From Burkholderiales bacterium (GTDB lineage Bacteria > Pseudomonadota > Gammaproteobacteria > Burkholderiales > Burkholderiaceae_C): a stretch of DNA of 43,954 nucleotides. The first letter of the stretch is position 1; every line of letters begins with the position of its first letter. Under the pieces are notes generated by a model. That model ran no database searches, was not told the origin of the DNA, and saw only the letters and a program-made list of their open reading frames with translations. Positions 25,415 through 35,653 of the stretch are shown one piece after another. The translations under genes were made by a program, and so were the position numbers. The DNA lies in contig CANNRR010000010.1 in the NCBI GenBank assembly GCA_947508055.1, forward strand, positions 1 to 43,954. Direction: 5' to 3'.

Positions 25415-26662
25415 TCAAGCGCCAACCAGCACCGCGTCGAGCACCTCGACCCAGTGCTTTACGGGTGTCCCGGTGCCACTTTGCAAGTGGGTGATACAAC
25501 CAATGTTGGCCGACACAATCACCTCGCTGCACAGTTCCTCCAAGTGCCCGAGCTTGCGGTCACGCAGTTGGTATGCCAGTTTGGGGTGCAGCACACTGAA
25601 GGTACCGGCAGAGCCGCAACACAGATGCGACTCATTGTTGGCGGTGCGGATGTCAAATCCCATAGCGCTCAGGTGCTGCTCCACACCACCCTTTAATTTT
25701 TGACCATGCTGCAGGCTGCAGGGCGGATGAAACGCCAGCTTCGGTGCGGTTTTGGCAATGCGCTCGCGCAAGCCTGGTGCCGCTGACTGCAAAGCCTCCA
25801 CCATCATGGGTAGCAACTCGCTGAGGTCCTTGGTCAGCTCGCTGATGCGCCGGGCTTTGTCGGCATAGGCCGACTCATCTTGCAGGATGTGTCCATACTC
25901 CTTGACCGTGACGCCACAGCCCGAGGCATTCATCACAATCGCTCCCACGCCGTTTTGCACATGGGGCCACCAGGCGTCGATGTTGGCGCGCATCTCCGCC
26001 TTGCCACCATCCTGGTCGTTCAGGTGGAACTTGACCGCGCCGCAGCAACCGGCCTTGGCCGCCACCACGGTCTGAATGCCCACCGCATCGAGCACCCGCG
26101 CGGTAGAACTGTTGATGTTGGGGCCCATCGCCGGTTGCGCACAACCGGCCAGCATCAGGACCTTGCGGGCATGTGTTCGCGTGGGCCACTGGCCGCCATC
26201 CTGCCTGGGCGGAACCTTGCCTTTGAGGCTGACCGGCAACAACGGGCGCACCATTTGGCCCACGGCCATGGCCGGGCCAAACAGCGGGGAGGGAATGCCT
26301 TCTTTCAGGGCCCAGCGCACTGTTTTCTCAAGCATCGGGCGCGGCACTTTGGCGTCGACCAGCTTGCGCCCGATATCCAGCAGATGGCCGTAGTCCACCC
26401 CGCTGGGGCAAGTGCTTTCGCAGTTACGGCAGGTGGTGCAGCGGTCCAGGTGCAGTTGGGTCTTGCGGGTGGGGGTTTGACCCTCCAGCACCTGCTTCAT
26501 CAGGTAGATACGCCCGCGCGGGCCGTCGAGTTCGTCGCCCAGCAACTGGTAGGTTGGGCAGGTGGCGGTGCAAAAACCGCAGTGCACGCACTTGCGCAGA
26601 ATAGCCTCGGCGGCCATGCCGTCCGGCGTGTTCTGGTATTCGGGGGCGAGTTGGGTCTGCAT
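25415..26662 (-). CDS. glcF: Glycolate oxidase iron-sulfur subunit
   Basis: A 415-residue electron-transfer subunit of glycolate dehydrogenase. Two [4Fe-4S] motifs are visible: C25, C28, C31 and C35 (CVHCGFCTATCP), and C75, C78, C81 and C85 (CTTCRNCESTCP). Two CCG domains follow, with AAKAGCCGAVKFH in the first and NESHLCCGSAG in the second. With GlcD and GlcE it oxidises glycolate to glyoxylate and passes electrons to the quinone pool. It starts five bases after glcE's stop, with no strong ribosome site, which suggests coupling. Length and cysteines are normal. Confidence 0.95.
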   Translation of the reverse strand: MQTQLAPEYQNTPDGMAAEAILRKCVHCGFCTATCPTYQLLGDELDGPRGRIYLMKQVLEGQTPTRKTQLHLDRCTTCRNCESTCPSGVDYGHLLDIGRKLVDAKVPRPMLEKTVRWALKEGIPSPLFGPAMAVGQMVRPLLPVSLKGKVPPRQDGGQWPTRTHARKVLMLAGCAQPAMGPNINSSTARVLDAVGIQTVVAAKAGCCGAVKFHLNDQDGGKAEMRANIDAWWPHVQNGVGAIVMNASGCGVTVKEYGHILQDESAYADKARRISELTKDLSELLPMMVEALQSAAPGLRERIAKTAPKLAFHPPCSLQHGQKLKGGVEQHLSAMGFDIRTANNESHLCCGSAGTFSVLHPKLAYQLRDRKLGHLEELCSEVIVSANIGCITHLQSGTGTPVKHWVEVLDAVLVGA

Positions 26663-26666
26663 GGGA

Positions 26667-27845
26667 TTAGAAGGCCTGAAACAGACGCTGCGGGTTGAAG
26701 ATGGCCTTGGGGTCCAGACTGTGCTTGAGGCGTTGCTGAATCGCCATTTGCACCCGGTCTTGTATGCCGAAACGGCTTGTAGCCCCCGCAGGATTTGCGT
26801 GAGGCGCTATGAAAAGCGTAGCGCTTCCGTGATGCTTGATTGCCACCGCCTGCAACTGCTCGGCGGCATCCAAGGGCGCCCACAACCAGCGCAGACCGCC
26901 ATGCCACTCCAGCAGTTGCGCCCATGGCAAATCCAGCACCGGCGCGGTCTGGGCCACGCTCAGGCGCCACAGGGCCATGTTGTCCGCCAGGGGACGCTTG
27001 AAAAACGGCAGTTGCTGGTTGCGGCACAGCGCCCAGTCGACTTGCGCCTGCGCGTTGTCCATGCGCTGACCCGGTTGCTCCGCCAGCATTTTGCTGCAAG
27101 CCGCTTCGACCGCTGCCACGGCGCCGCGCAGACGGACAAACAGCAGCTCCTGCGCGCCCGTGCTGGCGGTGTCGTCGTGCAGCCAGCAGCTCGCGTTGAG
27201 CGGCAGTGGTTGGCCACCCCAGCGGTGCAGGCACTCCAGCGCGTTGGCCTGATCCAGCGCAAACACCAGGGTGGCCTCGAGCGGCGCGACCGGCAATACC
27301 TTGAGCGACAACTCGGTGATCAGCCCCAGCGTGCCCATGCTGCCCACCATCATGCGCGAGACGTCGTAGCCCGCTACGTTCTTCATCACCTGGCCGCCAA
27401 ACACCAGTTCTTCGCCCATTCCGTTAATCATGTGCAGGCCCAGCACGTACTCACGCACCGCACCGGCGCTGGCACGGGCGGGGCCACTCAGGCCAGCGGC
27501 CACCATGCCACCCACGGTGGCCGCGCTCGCGGCGGTGGCGCCAGGACTCTGCGACCAACTGAAATGGGGAGGCTCAAATGCCAGACACTGGCCGCGCCCG
27601 GCCAGCAAGGTCTCCAGCTCCGCCAGCGGCGTGCCAGCACCCACGGTCACCACCAGTTCGGTCGGTTCGTAGCTGAGAATTCCGTTCAGCGCGGTCGTAT
27701 CCAGCAGCTCGCCTTGCAGGCAGTTGCCATAAAAGTCTTTGCTGCCACCCCCGCGAATACGCAGGGTGGTGGCGTCGGCTGATGCTGCGCGAATGCGATC
27801 GGTGATGTGGTGTAGCGCGGAGTCCATGGATTGCATAACTTGCAT
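26667..27845 (-). CDS. glcE: Glycolate oxidase FAD-binding subunit
   Basis: A protein of about 392 residues of the FAD-binding (VAO/PCMH) family. ATTLRIRGGGSKDFYG, GILSYEPTELVVTVGAGTPL and LAFEPPHF at the start of the FAD fold match GlcE, as does the C-terminal DRVQMAIQQRLKHSLDPKAIFNPQRLF. The start is uncertain: ATG codons at 27845, 27836 and 27827 are all compatible with the family, none has a clear ribosome site, and the frame is open to 27983. The partner glcD, usually just upstream on the same strand, is not here; the next gene upstream is the divergent pilU. The 100 or so bases between them should hold both promoters. Confidence 0.92.
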   Translation of the reverse strand: MQVMQSMDSALHHITDRIRAASADATTLRIRGGGSKDFYGNCLQGELLDTTALNGILSYEPTELVVTVGAGTPLAELETLLAGRGQCLAFEPPHFSWSQSPGATAASAATVGGMVAAGLSGPARASAGAVREYVLGLHMINGMGEELVFGGQVMKNVAGYDVSRMMVGSMGTLGLITELSLKVLPVAPLEATLVFALDQANALECLHRWGGQPLPLNASCWLHDDTASTGAQELLFVRLRGAVAAVEAACSKMLAEQPGQRMDNAQAQVDWALCRNQQLPFFKRPLADNMALWRLSVAQTAPVLDLPWAQLLEWHGGLRWLWAPLDAAEQLQAVAIKHHGSATLFIAPHANPAGATSRFGIQDRVQMAIQQRLKHSLDPKAIFNPQRLFQAF

Positions 27846-27948
27846 GGTAACGACCGGGGGCCACTGTGGCGTGAAATTTTTGAAAGGCCCATCCAGCAAG
27901 GTCCATCCGGCACTTGACCGGGGAAATGTTGCATAAGATACTTGGCCG

Positions 27949-29229
27949 ATGGCAACCACCCTGAACGAAGAACAAGCCCGCACCTACATGCACAAACTGC
28001 TGGCGGCCATGAGCCAGGCCGGGGGGTCTGACCTTTTCATTGCGCATGACTTTCCGCCCAGCATGAAATCGCACGGCGCCATGCAGTCACTATCGGGCCA
28101 AAAGCTCGGTGGCGAAGTGACCCGCGTACTGGCGCAGTCCCTGATGAATGAACGCCAACGCGAAGAGTTTGCCAAGGAGATGGAATGCAACTTCGCCATA
28201 TCCATTCCCGGTGTTTCACGGTTTCGGGTCAACGTGTATGTGCAGCAACAAAACGTTGCCATGGTGGTGCGCACCATTGCATCCGAGATTCCGAACTTCG
28301 AAAAACTGGAGCTTCCACCCGTCCTCAAGGACGTGATCATGAACAAGCGGGGCCTTGTATTGGTCGTTGGTGGAACCGGGTCTGGCAAGTCGACCACGTT
28401 GGCGGCGCTGATCGACTACCGCAACACCAACTCTGCTGGCCACATCATCACTGTGGAAGACCCGGTGGAGTATGTGCATGTCTCCAAGAAGTCGTTGGTC
28501 AGCCACCGTGAGGTCGGGGTTGACACCCACTCCTGGCACCATGCGCTCAAGAACACGTTGCGCCAGGCGCCCGACGTGATTCTCATCGGCGAGATTCGCG
28601 ACCCCGAAACCATGGAGCACGCCATTGCATTTGCCGAGACCGGCCATCTGTGTCTGGGTACGCTGCACGCCAACAGCGCCAATCAGGCGATTGACCGCAT
28701 CATCAATTTCTTTCCCGAAGAGAGGCGCAACCAGTTGCTGATGGACTTGTCCGCCAACCTGCGTTCCATCGTTTCGCAACGACTGGTGCGCACCGAGGAT
28801 GGCAAAGGACGCAAGGCGGCCATTGAGATCCTGCTCAACACGCCCACCATTGCCGAGCGCATCTTCAAAGGCGCTTTTGGGGATATCAAGGCCTTGATGG
28901 AGAAATCTCGCGAACTGGGCATGCGCACCTTTGACTGGGCCTTGTTCGAGTTGTACAACGACGGCCACATTGGTTATGAAGAGGCGTTGCGCAATGCCGA
29001 CTCCGCGAACGAATTGCGATTGGCCATGAAACTCAAGAGCAAACGTGGCGAGCCTCCCTCTGCCAGCGCCCCCACTCTGTCCTTTGACAAGGAACCCTCC
29101 CCGGAAGAACTGGAAGCCCTGCGCGAGGCAGAGCGCGTCAAACAGGCGCAGCGCAAGCGTGAACTGGAAGACCAGGAGTTGGAGCGCAAGTTCAAGGAAA
29201 AGGGAGTAGACAGCCGTTTTGGCAACTGA
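27949..29229 (+). CDS. pilU: Type IV pilus retraction ATPase PilU
   Basis: A 426-residue hexameric ATPase that assists PilT in type IV pilus retraction. Walker A GGTGSGKST is at 141-149; ITVEDPVEYVH is the Walker-B-like Asp box, and LIGEIRDPETMEHAIAFAETGHL and TLHANSANQAIDRI follow. EVGVDTHSWHHALKNTLRQAPD is typical of PilU rather than PilT. The body matches full-length PilU (about 380 residues). The last 45 or so residues are an extra, highly charged segment (PEELEALREAERVKQAQRKR, then ELEDQELERKFKEKG), a likely helical coiled coil. pilT is not adjacent in this window. A run of nine Cs (29232-29240) follows the stop, next to the convergent amt stop. Confidence 0.93.
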   Translation: MATTLNEEQARTYMHKLLAAMSQAGGSDLFIAHDFPPSMKSHGAMQSLSGQKLGGEVTRVLAQSLMNERQREEFAKEMECNFAISIPGVSRFRVNVYVQQQNVAMVVRTIASEIPNFEKLELPPVLKDVIMNKRGLVLVVGGTGSGKSTTLAALIDYRNTNSAGHIITVEDPVEYVHVSKKSLVSHREVGVDTHSWHHALKNTLRQAPDVILIGEIRDPETMEHAIAFAETGHLCLGTLHANSANQAIDRIINFFPEERRNQLLMDLSANLRSIVSQRLVRTEDGKGRKAAIEILLNTPTIAERIFKGAFGDIKALMEKSRELGMRTFDWALFELYNDGHIGYEEALRNADSANELRLAMKLKSKRGEPPSASAPTLSFDKEPSPEELEALREAERVKQAQRKRELEDQELERKFKEKGVDSRFGN

Positions 29230-29242
29230 GTCCCCCCCCCGC

Positions 29243-31886
<2,644 letters not shown>

Positions 31887-31920
31887 GGATAACTCCAGTA
31901 AGGTTGCGGGATACATCGGT

Positions 31921-31939
31921 TACGCACGATGCATGCCAA
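31921..31939 (-). promoter_or_regulatory. Candidate sigma54 promoter for porin-glnK-amt
   Basis: On the minus strand, TTGGCATGCATCGTGCGTA has GG and GC separated by exactly ten bases, as RpoN promoters require. The -24 part TTGGCAT is close to TTGGCAC; the -12 part CGTGC is weaker than TTGC. Transcription would start near 31912, 26 bases before the ATG at 31886. Confidence 0.6.
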
Positions 31940-32021
31940 TTAAGTTTTCGGCGGTCCGAACCTCCTTTGTGTCCACCAAATGGTGCGGCACGCGTTATGA
32001 TGGCTGTATATAAAAACAGTT

Positions 32022-32038
32022 TGCACAGCATTAGTGCA
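32022..32038. promoter_or_regulatory. Candidate NtrC enhancer site
   Basis: TGCAC-N7-GTGCA is a perfect dyad (TGCACAGCATTAGTGCA), the same shape as NtrC sites such as those before glnA. It lies about 110-125 bases upstream of the predicted sigma54 start, the usual distance for an enhancer. It is also about 50 bases before the comM start, so NtrC could affect both. A further GCACTG/CAGTGC inverted repeat lies at 32047-32066. Confidence 0.6.
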
Positions 32039-32088
32039 CAGTGATAGCACTGGGTAGGCACAGTGCGCACGCTTTTGGGAGGATGAAA

Positions 32089-33639
32089 ATGGGCTTGTCT
32101 TTGGTGCAGAGTCGCGCATTGCGGGGGCTGGATGCCGCACGGGTCACCGTCGAGGTGCATTTGGCCAATGGCCTGCCCAGCTTCACGCTGGTGGGGTTGG
32201 CCGACGTCGAGGTCAAGGAGGCACGCGAGCGAGTGCGCTGTGCGATTCAAAACTCGGGGTTGCAATTTCCCCACAACCAACGGATTACGGTGAACCTGGC
32301 GCCCGCTGATTTACCCAAGGATTCCGGCCGGCTCGATTTACCCATTGCACTGGGCATTCTGGCGGCCAGTGGCCAGATTGATGGCACGCTGCTGGCGAAC
32401 TATGAGTTTGCGGGTGAGCTGTCATTGACCGGCGCGCTCCACCCGGTTCGCGGTGCACTGGCAATGGCGCTGGCCTTGCACACCAGCAACTGCCCTACCC
32501 GCTTGGTGCTGCCTCCGGGTAACGCTGAAGAGGCAGCGCTGGTGCCTGGCTCGCAGGTGTACCGGGCGCGGCATCTGCTCGACGTGGTACGCCAGTTTGT
32601 TCCGAGCGGCGCCACACTGGATCTGGTCGGATCCAATGGCACCATCCCCACTGATGGCGGTTGGTGTCGGGTGGAGCCGGTTCTTTCCACTACGCGGGCA
32701 GCGGCCCCCGACATGGCCGACGTGAAAGGTCAGGCAGGTGCCAAGCGCGCCATGGAGATTGCCGCCGCCGGTGGACATAGCCTGCTATTGACCGGGCCGC
32801 CGGGCTCGGGCAAGTCCATGCTGGCGCAACGCTTTGCCGGTCTGCTGCCCCCCATGTCAAACGACGAGGCGCTGCAAAGCGCCGCCATTGGCAGCCTGAG
32901 TGGCCGCTTTTCCATGGAGAACTGGGGCCATCGTCCCACCTGTAGCCCGCACCACTCGGCCAGTGCGGTCGCGCTGGTGGGCGGTGGGTCGCCACCCCGG
33001 CCCGGTGAAATTTCGCTAGCGCACCACGGCGTGCTGTTCCTGGACGAATTGCCAGAATTTCCCCGGGCAGCGCTGGAAGCCCTGCGCGAGCCACTGGAAA
33101 CAGGCTGCATCACCATCTCGCGCGCGGCCCAGCGCGCCGAGTTTCCAGCGCGCTTTCAATTAGTGGGTGCCATGAACCCCTGCCCATGCGGCTACCTGGG
33201 GTCTGCCGCGCACAACTGCCGCTGCACGCCGGACCAGATTCACCGCTACCAGGCCAAACTCAGCGGCCCGCTGATGGACCGCATCGACCTGCACGTCGAA
33301 GTCCCCAGCCTTCCCAACACCGACTTGCTGGGCGCCCAGGCAGGTGAATCCACTGACAGCATCCGCCAGCGCTGCATGGCATCGCGCCAGCGGGCACTGG
33401 ACCGGCAGGGTTGCACAAACATGGCGTTGCAGGGCCAGGCAATTGACCAGCACATTCTGCTGGAGGCGGACGCGGTCAAGTTCTTGAACGTGGCCGCCAC
33501 GCGTCTGGGTTGGTCGGCCCGCGGCACGCACCGGGCGCTCAAGGTGGCTCGCACCATTGCCGACCTTGCCGATGCCCACCACACACAGGTCAGCCATCTG
33601 GCCGAAGCCATGCAATACCGGCGAACCCTGAGCCGATAA
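32089..33639 (+). CDS. comM: Mg-chelatase-like AAA helicase ComM (YifB)
   Basis: A 516-residue ATPase that drives branch migration of incoming single-stranded DNA in natural transformation. The start at 32089 (MGLSLVQSRALRGLDAARVT) was chosen because GGGAGG lies seven bases upstream and it matches the ComM N-terminus; an ATG at 32083 is too near that site. The N-terminal fold has VEVHLANGLPSFTLVGL and VKEARERVRCAIQNSG, the Walker A motif GPPGSGKS begins at 236, and the GEISLAHHGVLFLDELPEF segment includes Walker B. MNPCPCGYLG gives the C-terminal cysteine pair, and a C-terminal domain (SARGTHRALKVARTIADL) is present. Complete. With PilU and the MSHA genes it fits a competence and pilus context. 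Confidence 0.96.
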   Translation: MGLSLVQSRALRGLDAARVTVEVHLANGLPSFTLVGLADVEVKEARERVRCAIQNSGLQFPHNQRITVNLAPADLPKDSGRLDLPIALGILAASGQIDGTLLANYEFAGELSLTGALHPVRGALAMALALHTSNCPTRLVLPPGNAEEAALVPGSQVYRARHLLDVVRQFVPSGATLDLVGSNGTIPTDGGWCRVEPVLSTTRAAAPDMADVKGQAGAKRAMEIAAAGGHSLLLTGPPGSGKSMLAQRFAGLLPPMSNDEALQSAAIGSLSGRFSMENWGHRPTCSPHHSASAVALVGGGSPPRPGEISLAHHGVLFLDELPEFPRAALEALREPLETGCITISRAAQRAEFPARFQLVGAMNPCPCGYLGSAAHNCRCTPDQIHRYQAKLSGPLMDRIDLHVEVPSLPNTDLLGAQAGESTDSIRQRCMASRQRALDRQGCTNMALQGQAIDQHILLEADAVKFLNVAATRLGWSARGTHRALKVARTIADLADAHHTQVSHLAEAMQYRRTLSR

Positions 33640-33713
33640 CGGTGTGAACCGTGCTTCAGAACGCTATATATTTAGTAGCGCTCCACGCCAATTGAACGGG
33701 GGCTACGACCCGA

Positions 33714-34733
33714 TTAGTCATTAAATACTACGCCTGCCTGACGGAGATAGGCCAAGATATCCTTGCTGATCGGACCGACTACGCGGGCCTTTTCAGCCAT
33801 CTCCACCGCGCTGCTGGTTTGGCCCAAGGCGGCAAGTGATACCGCTGTGCCCAGTAACCATCGCTGTTCGTCGGGACGCGACTGCAAGGCCACCAGGTAG
33901 GCGTGCACACTGTCCTGGTGGCGCCCCAGGCGTTGTGCCGCGTTGGCACGAATAGCCCACAGGTCGGGCTGGTTACCTAACAGCGCCTCCAGGCGGGTCA
34001 ACATTTCCCAAACGGCGCCATAGCGCCCCTCAGCCAACTGCATGCGCGCCATTTCACGCACCAATGGAGTCAACAACAAACCGGGGTTTGCGCCGGCCCC
34101 GTCTTGGGCCGTGCGCTCGGACGCTGCAATGGATTGCTGCATCAGCTCGATGGCGGCGTCGCGCGATCCGGAGTTCCACAGGTTTTGGGCCTGGGCAATT
34201 ACATCGCCCCCGGCCTGCTGCTGACGCTGCACCACAGGTGCTGTGTCGGCCTGCACCGTCGCAACAGGTGCCACGGCGGTTGATGCGACAACAACTTCTG
34301 GCACCACGGCGGGGTCTGGGCGCGCAGAGGCTACCTCCGTGCGCAGAACTGGTGCCCGGTTGACCTCCGGCGGGGTAACTACACTGTTCACAGACGGTGG
34401 GGGCATCGACGGCAGGGTCGCCACTGTCGCAATCGGTGCTGATGCAGGAGCGTTCTGGCCAGCCGATGCACCGGAGGACGCTAGCGTCGCAGCCACGGGG
34501 GTGCTGGCCTGCATCCAGCCCCACCATCCTGCCCCCGCTGTGGCAAGCAAACCGGACAACCCGATCCAGGCCCAACGCCGAGACTGTGAACTGGACGCGC
34601 CAGGCACTCGCCCAATGCTGGTGGTCCCCCGGCGCAATGGAGCTTGGGGTGCAACCGACGTGCCAGCCGACAGCGGTGCCCGCACAGCCTGACGATGGTC
34701 GAGATCGCGCAGCATTTTGTTGATCACGCTCAC
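33714..34733 (-). CDS. mshN: MSHA pilus biogenesis protein MshN
   Basis: A 339-residue inner-membrane protein. It starts MSVINKMLRDLDHRQ, the MshN signature, has one membrane helix at about 53-70 (WAWIGLSGLLATAGAGWWGW), then a long Pro/Ala/Val-rich periplasmic linker, and TPR-like helices from about 185 (AQAQNLWNSGSRDAAIELMQ, MARMQLAEGRYGAVWEMLTR, ANAAQRLGRHQDSVHAYLVA). The ATG overlaps the mshM stop by four bases. It is the last gene of the minus-strand msh run; next comes comM on the other strand, so mshE and mshG, which follow mshN in Vibrio and Shewanella, are not here. Length is close to the usual one. Confidence 0.88.
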   Translation of the reverse strand: MSVINKMLRDLDHRQAVRAPLSAGTSVAPQAPLRRGTTSIGRVPGASSSQSRRWAWIGLSGLLATAGAGWWGWMQASTPVAATLASSGASAGQNAPASAPIATVATLPSMPPPSVNSVVTPPEVNRAPVLRTEVASARPDPAVVPEVVVASTAVAPVATVQADTAPVVQRQQQAGGDVIAQAQNLWNSGSRDAAIELMQQSIAASERTAQDGAGANPGLLLTPLVREMARMQLAEGRYGAVWEMLTRLEALLGNQPDLWAIRANAAQRLGRHQDSVHAYLVALQSRPDEQRWLLGTAVSLAALGQTSSAVEMAEKARVVGPISKDILAYLRQAGVVFND

Positions 34734-35653
34734 AGCTTGCTCCTGTCCGCGCCGCCCAAGGCAGCGTCTGATAAAAGTGACTGGGGAGCAACTGCCCGGT
34801 CATGCCACAGCCGTTTCCACCAAGGCAGGCGCTGTACCACCCCCGGCGTGTCCTTGGCGGCCAGGCGCACGTGGGCGAAGCTGACGCGGTGCACATCTTC
34901 ACCATATGCCAGCATCAGACACTTGTGCGCCATGACGTTAATCAGTCGGGGCACACCACCACTCAAACGTGCGATCGCACGGGCCGCAGCCGCCTCAAAA
35001 ACCTGAACATCGGTATGCTCATCGGTAGCCGCAGTGGTCAAGCGGTGCGCCAGGTACACCGGCACATGGGCGGCGGGCATTGGCCCCAGATATTCACTGA
35101 ACGTAATGCGCTGCATCAGTTGCCGGATTTCCGGGCGCGACAGCTTGATGTCCAACTCGGGTTGTCCCAACAAGACCAATTGCAGCAGCTTGCGCTTCTC
35201 GGTCTCCAGATTGGACAACAGGCGCAGACTCTCCACTGTGCGCAAGGGTATTGCCTGGGCCTCATCAATGCACACCACCACACTGCGCCCCTCGACCGCA
35301 TGGGCCAGCAGGCAGTCCCGCAGCGCATTGAGCATGCTGTGGCGACCGATGGTCGGCACCAGATTGATGTTGAGCTCCACAGCCAGCGCCATCAACAAAT
35401 CATCGGGGCCCATGTCAGGGTTGGGAATGTAGGCAGTGACGCACTCGCCCTGCAGCGTCTTGAGCAACTGTCGGCACAGCACGGTCTTGCCGCAACCCAC
35501 TTCACCGACAATTTTGAGGAACCCTTCGCCACTGCGCAGTGCTACCAGCAGCGTGTTGAGCGCAGCCTGCGCACTCTCGTGGGGGTAAAAGAATGCGGAA
35601 TCAGGCGTGATCGAGAATGGGGCTTCTCGCAGCGAAAAATGCCCCAGGTACAT
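34730..35653 (-). CDS. mshM: MSHA biogenesis ATPase MshM (ExeA-like)
   Basis: A 307-residue AAA ATPase. The N-terminus MYLGHFSLREAPFSITPDSA is shared by MshM and GspA/ExeA. Walker A is GEVGCGKT at 50-57 and Walker B is VVVCIDEAQ; sensor-type LLSNLETEKRKLLQLVLLGQ and the C-terminal RLSGGVPRLINVMAHKCLML follow. Such proteins help the secretin assemble in the cell wall. The ATG shares one base with the mshL stop (TAATG), and its end overlaps mshN, so the three are translationally coupled. Complete. Confidence 0.92.
   Translation of the reverse strand: MYLGHFSLREAPFSITPDSAFFYPHESAQAALNTLLVALRSGEGFLKIVGEVGCGKTVLCRQLLKTLQGECVTAYIPNPDMGPDDLLMALAVELNINLVPTIGRHSMLNALRDCLLAHAVEGRSVVVCIDEAQAIPLRTVESLRLLSNLETEKRKLLQLVLLGQPELDIKLSRPEIRQLMQRITFSEYLGPMPAAHVPVYLAHRLTTAATDEHTDVQVFEAAAARAIARLSGGVPRLINVMAHKCLMLAYGEDVHRVSFAHVRLAAKDTPGVVQRLPWWKRLWHDRAVAPQSLLSDAALGGADRSKL

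Noticed and set aside
29231..29240. A run of nine Cs as a phase-variable switch
   Set aside because: It lies between two convergent stop codons, where length change would not affect any reading frame or promoter.
33659..33685. A CGCTA/TAGCG hairpin between the comM and mshN ends as a terminator
   Set aside because: The stem is only five pairs with a nine-base loop and no T tract on either strand. The TTTAGTAGC motif recurs near 40580, so it may be a short repeat, but two short matches are too few.
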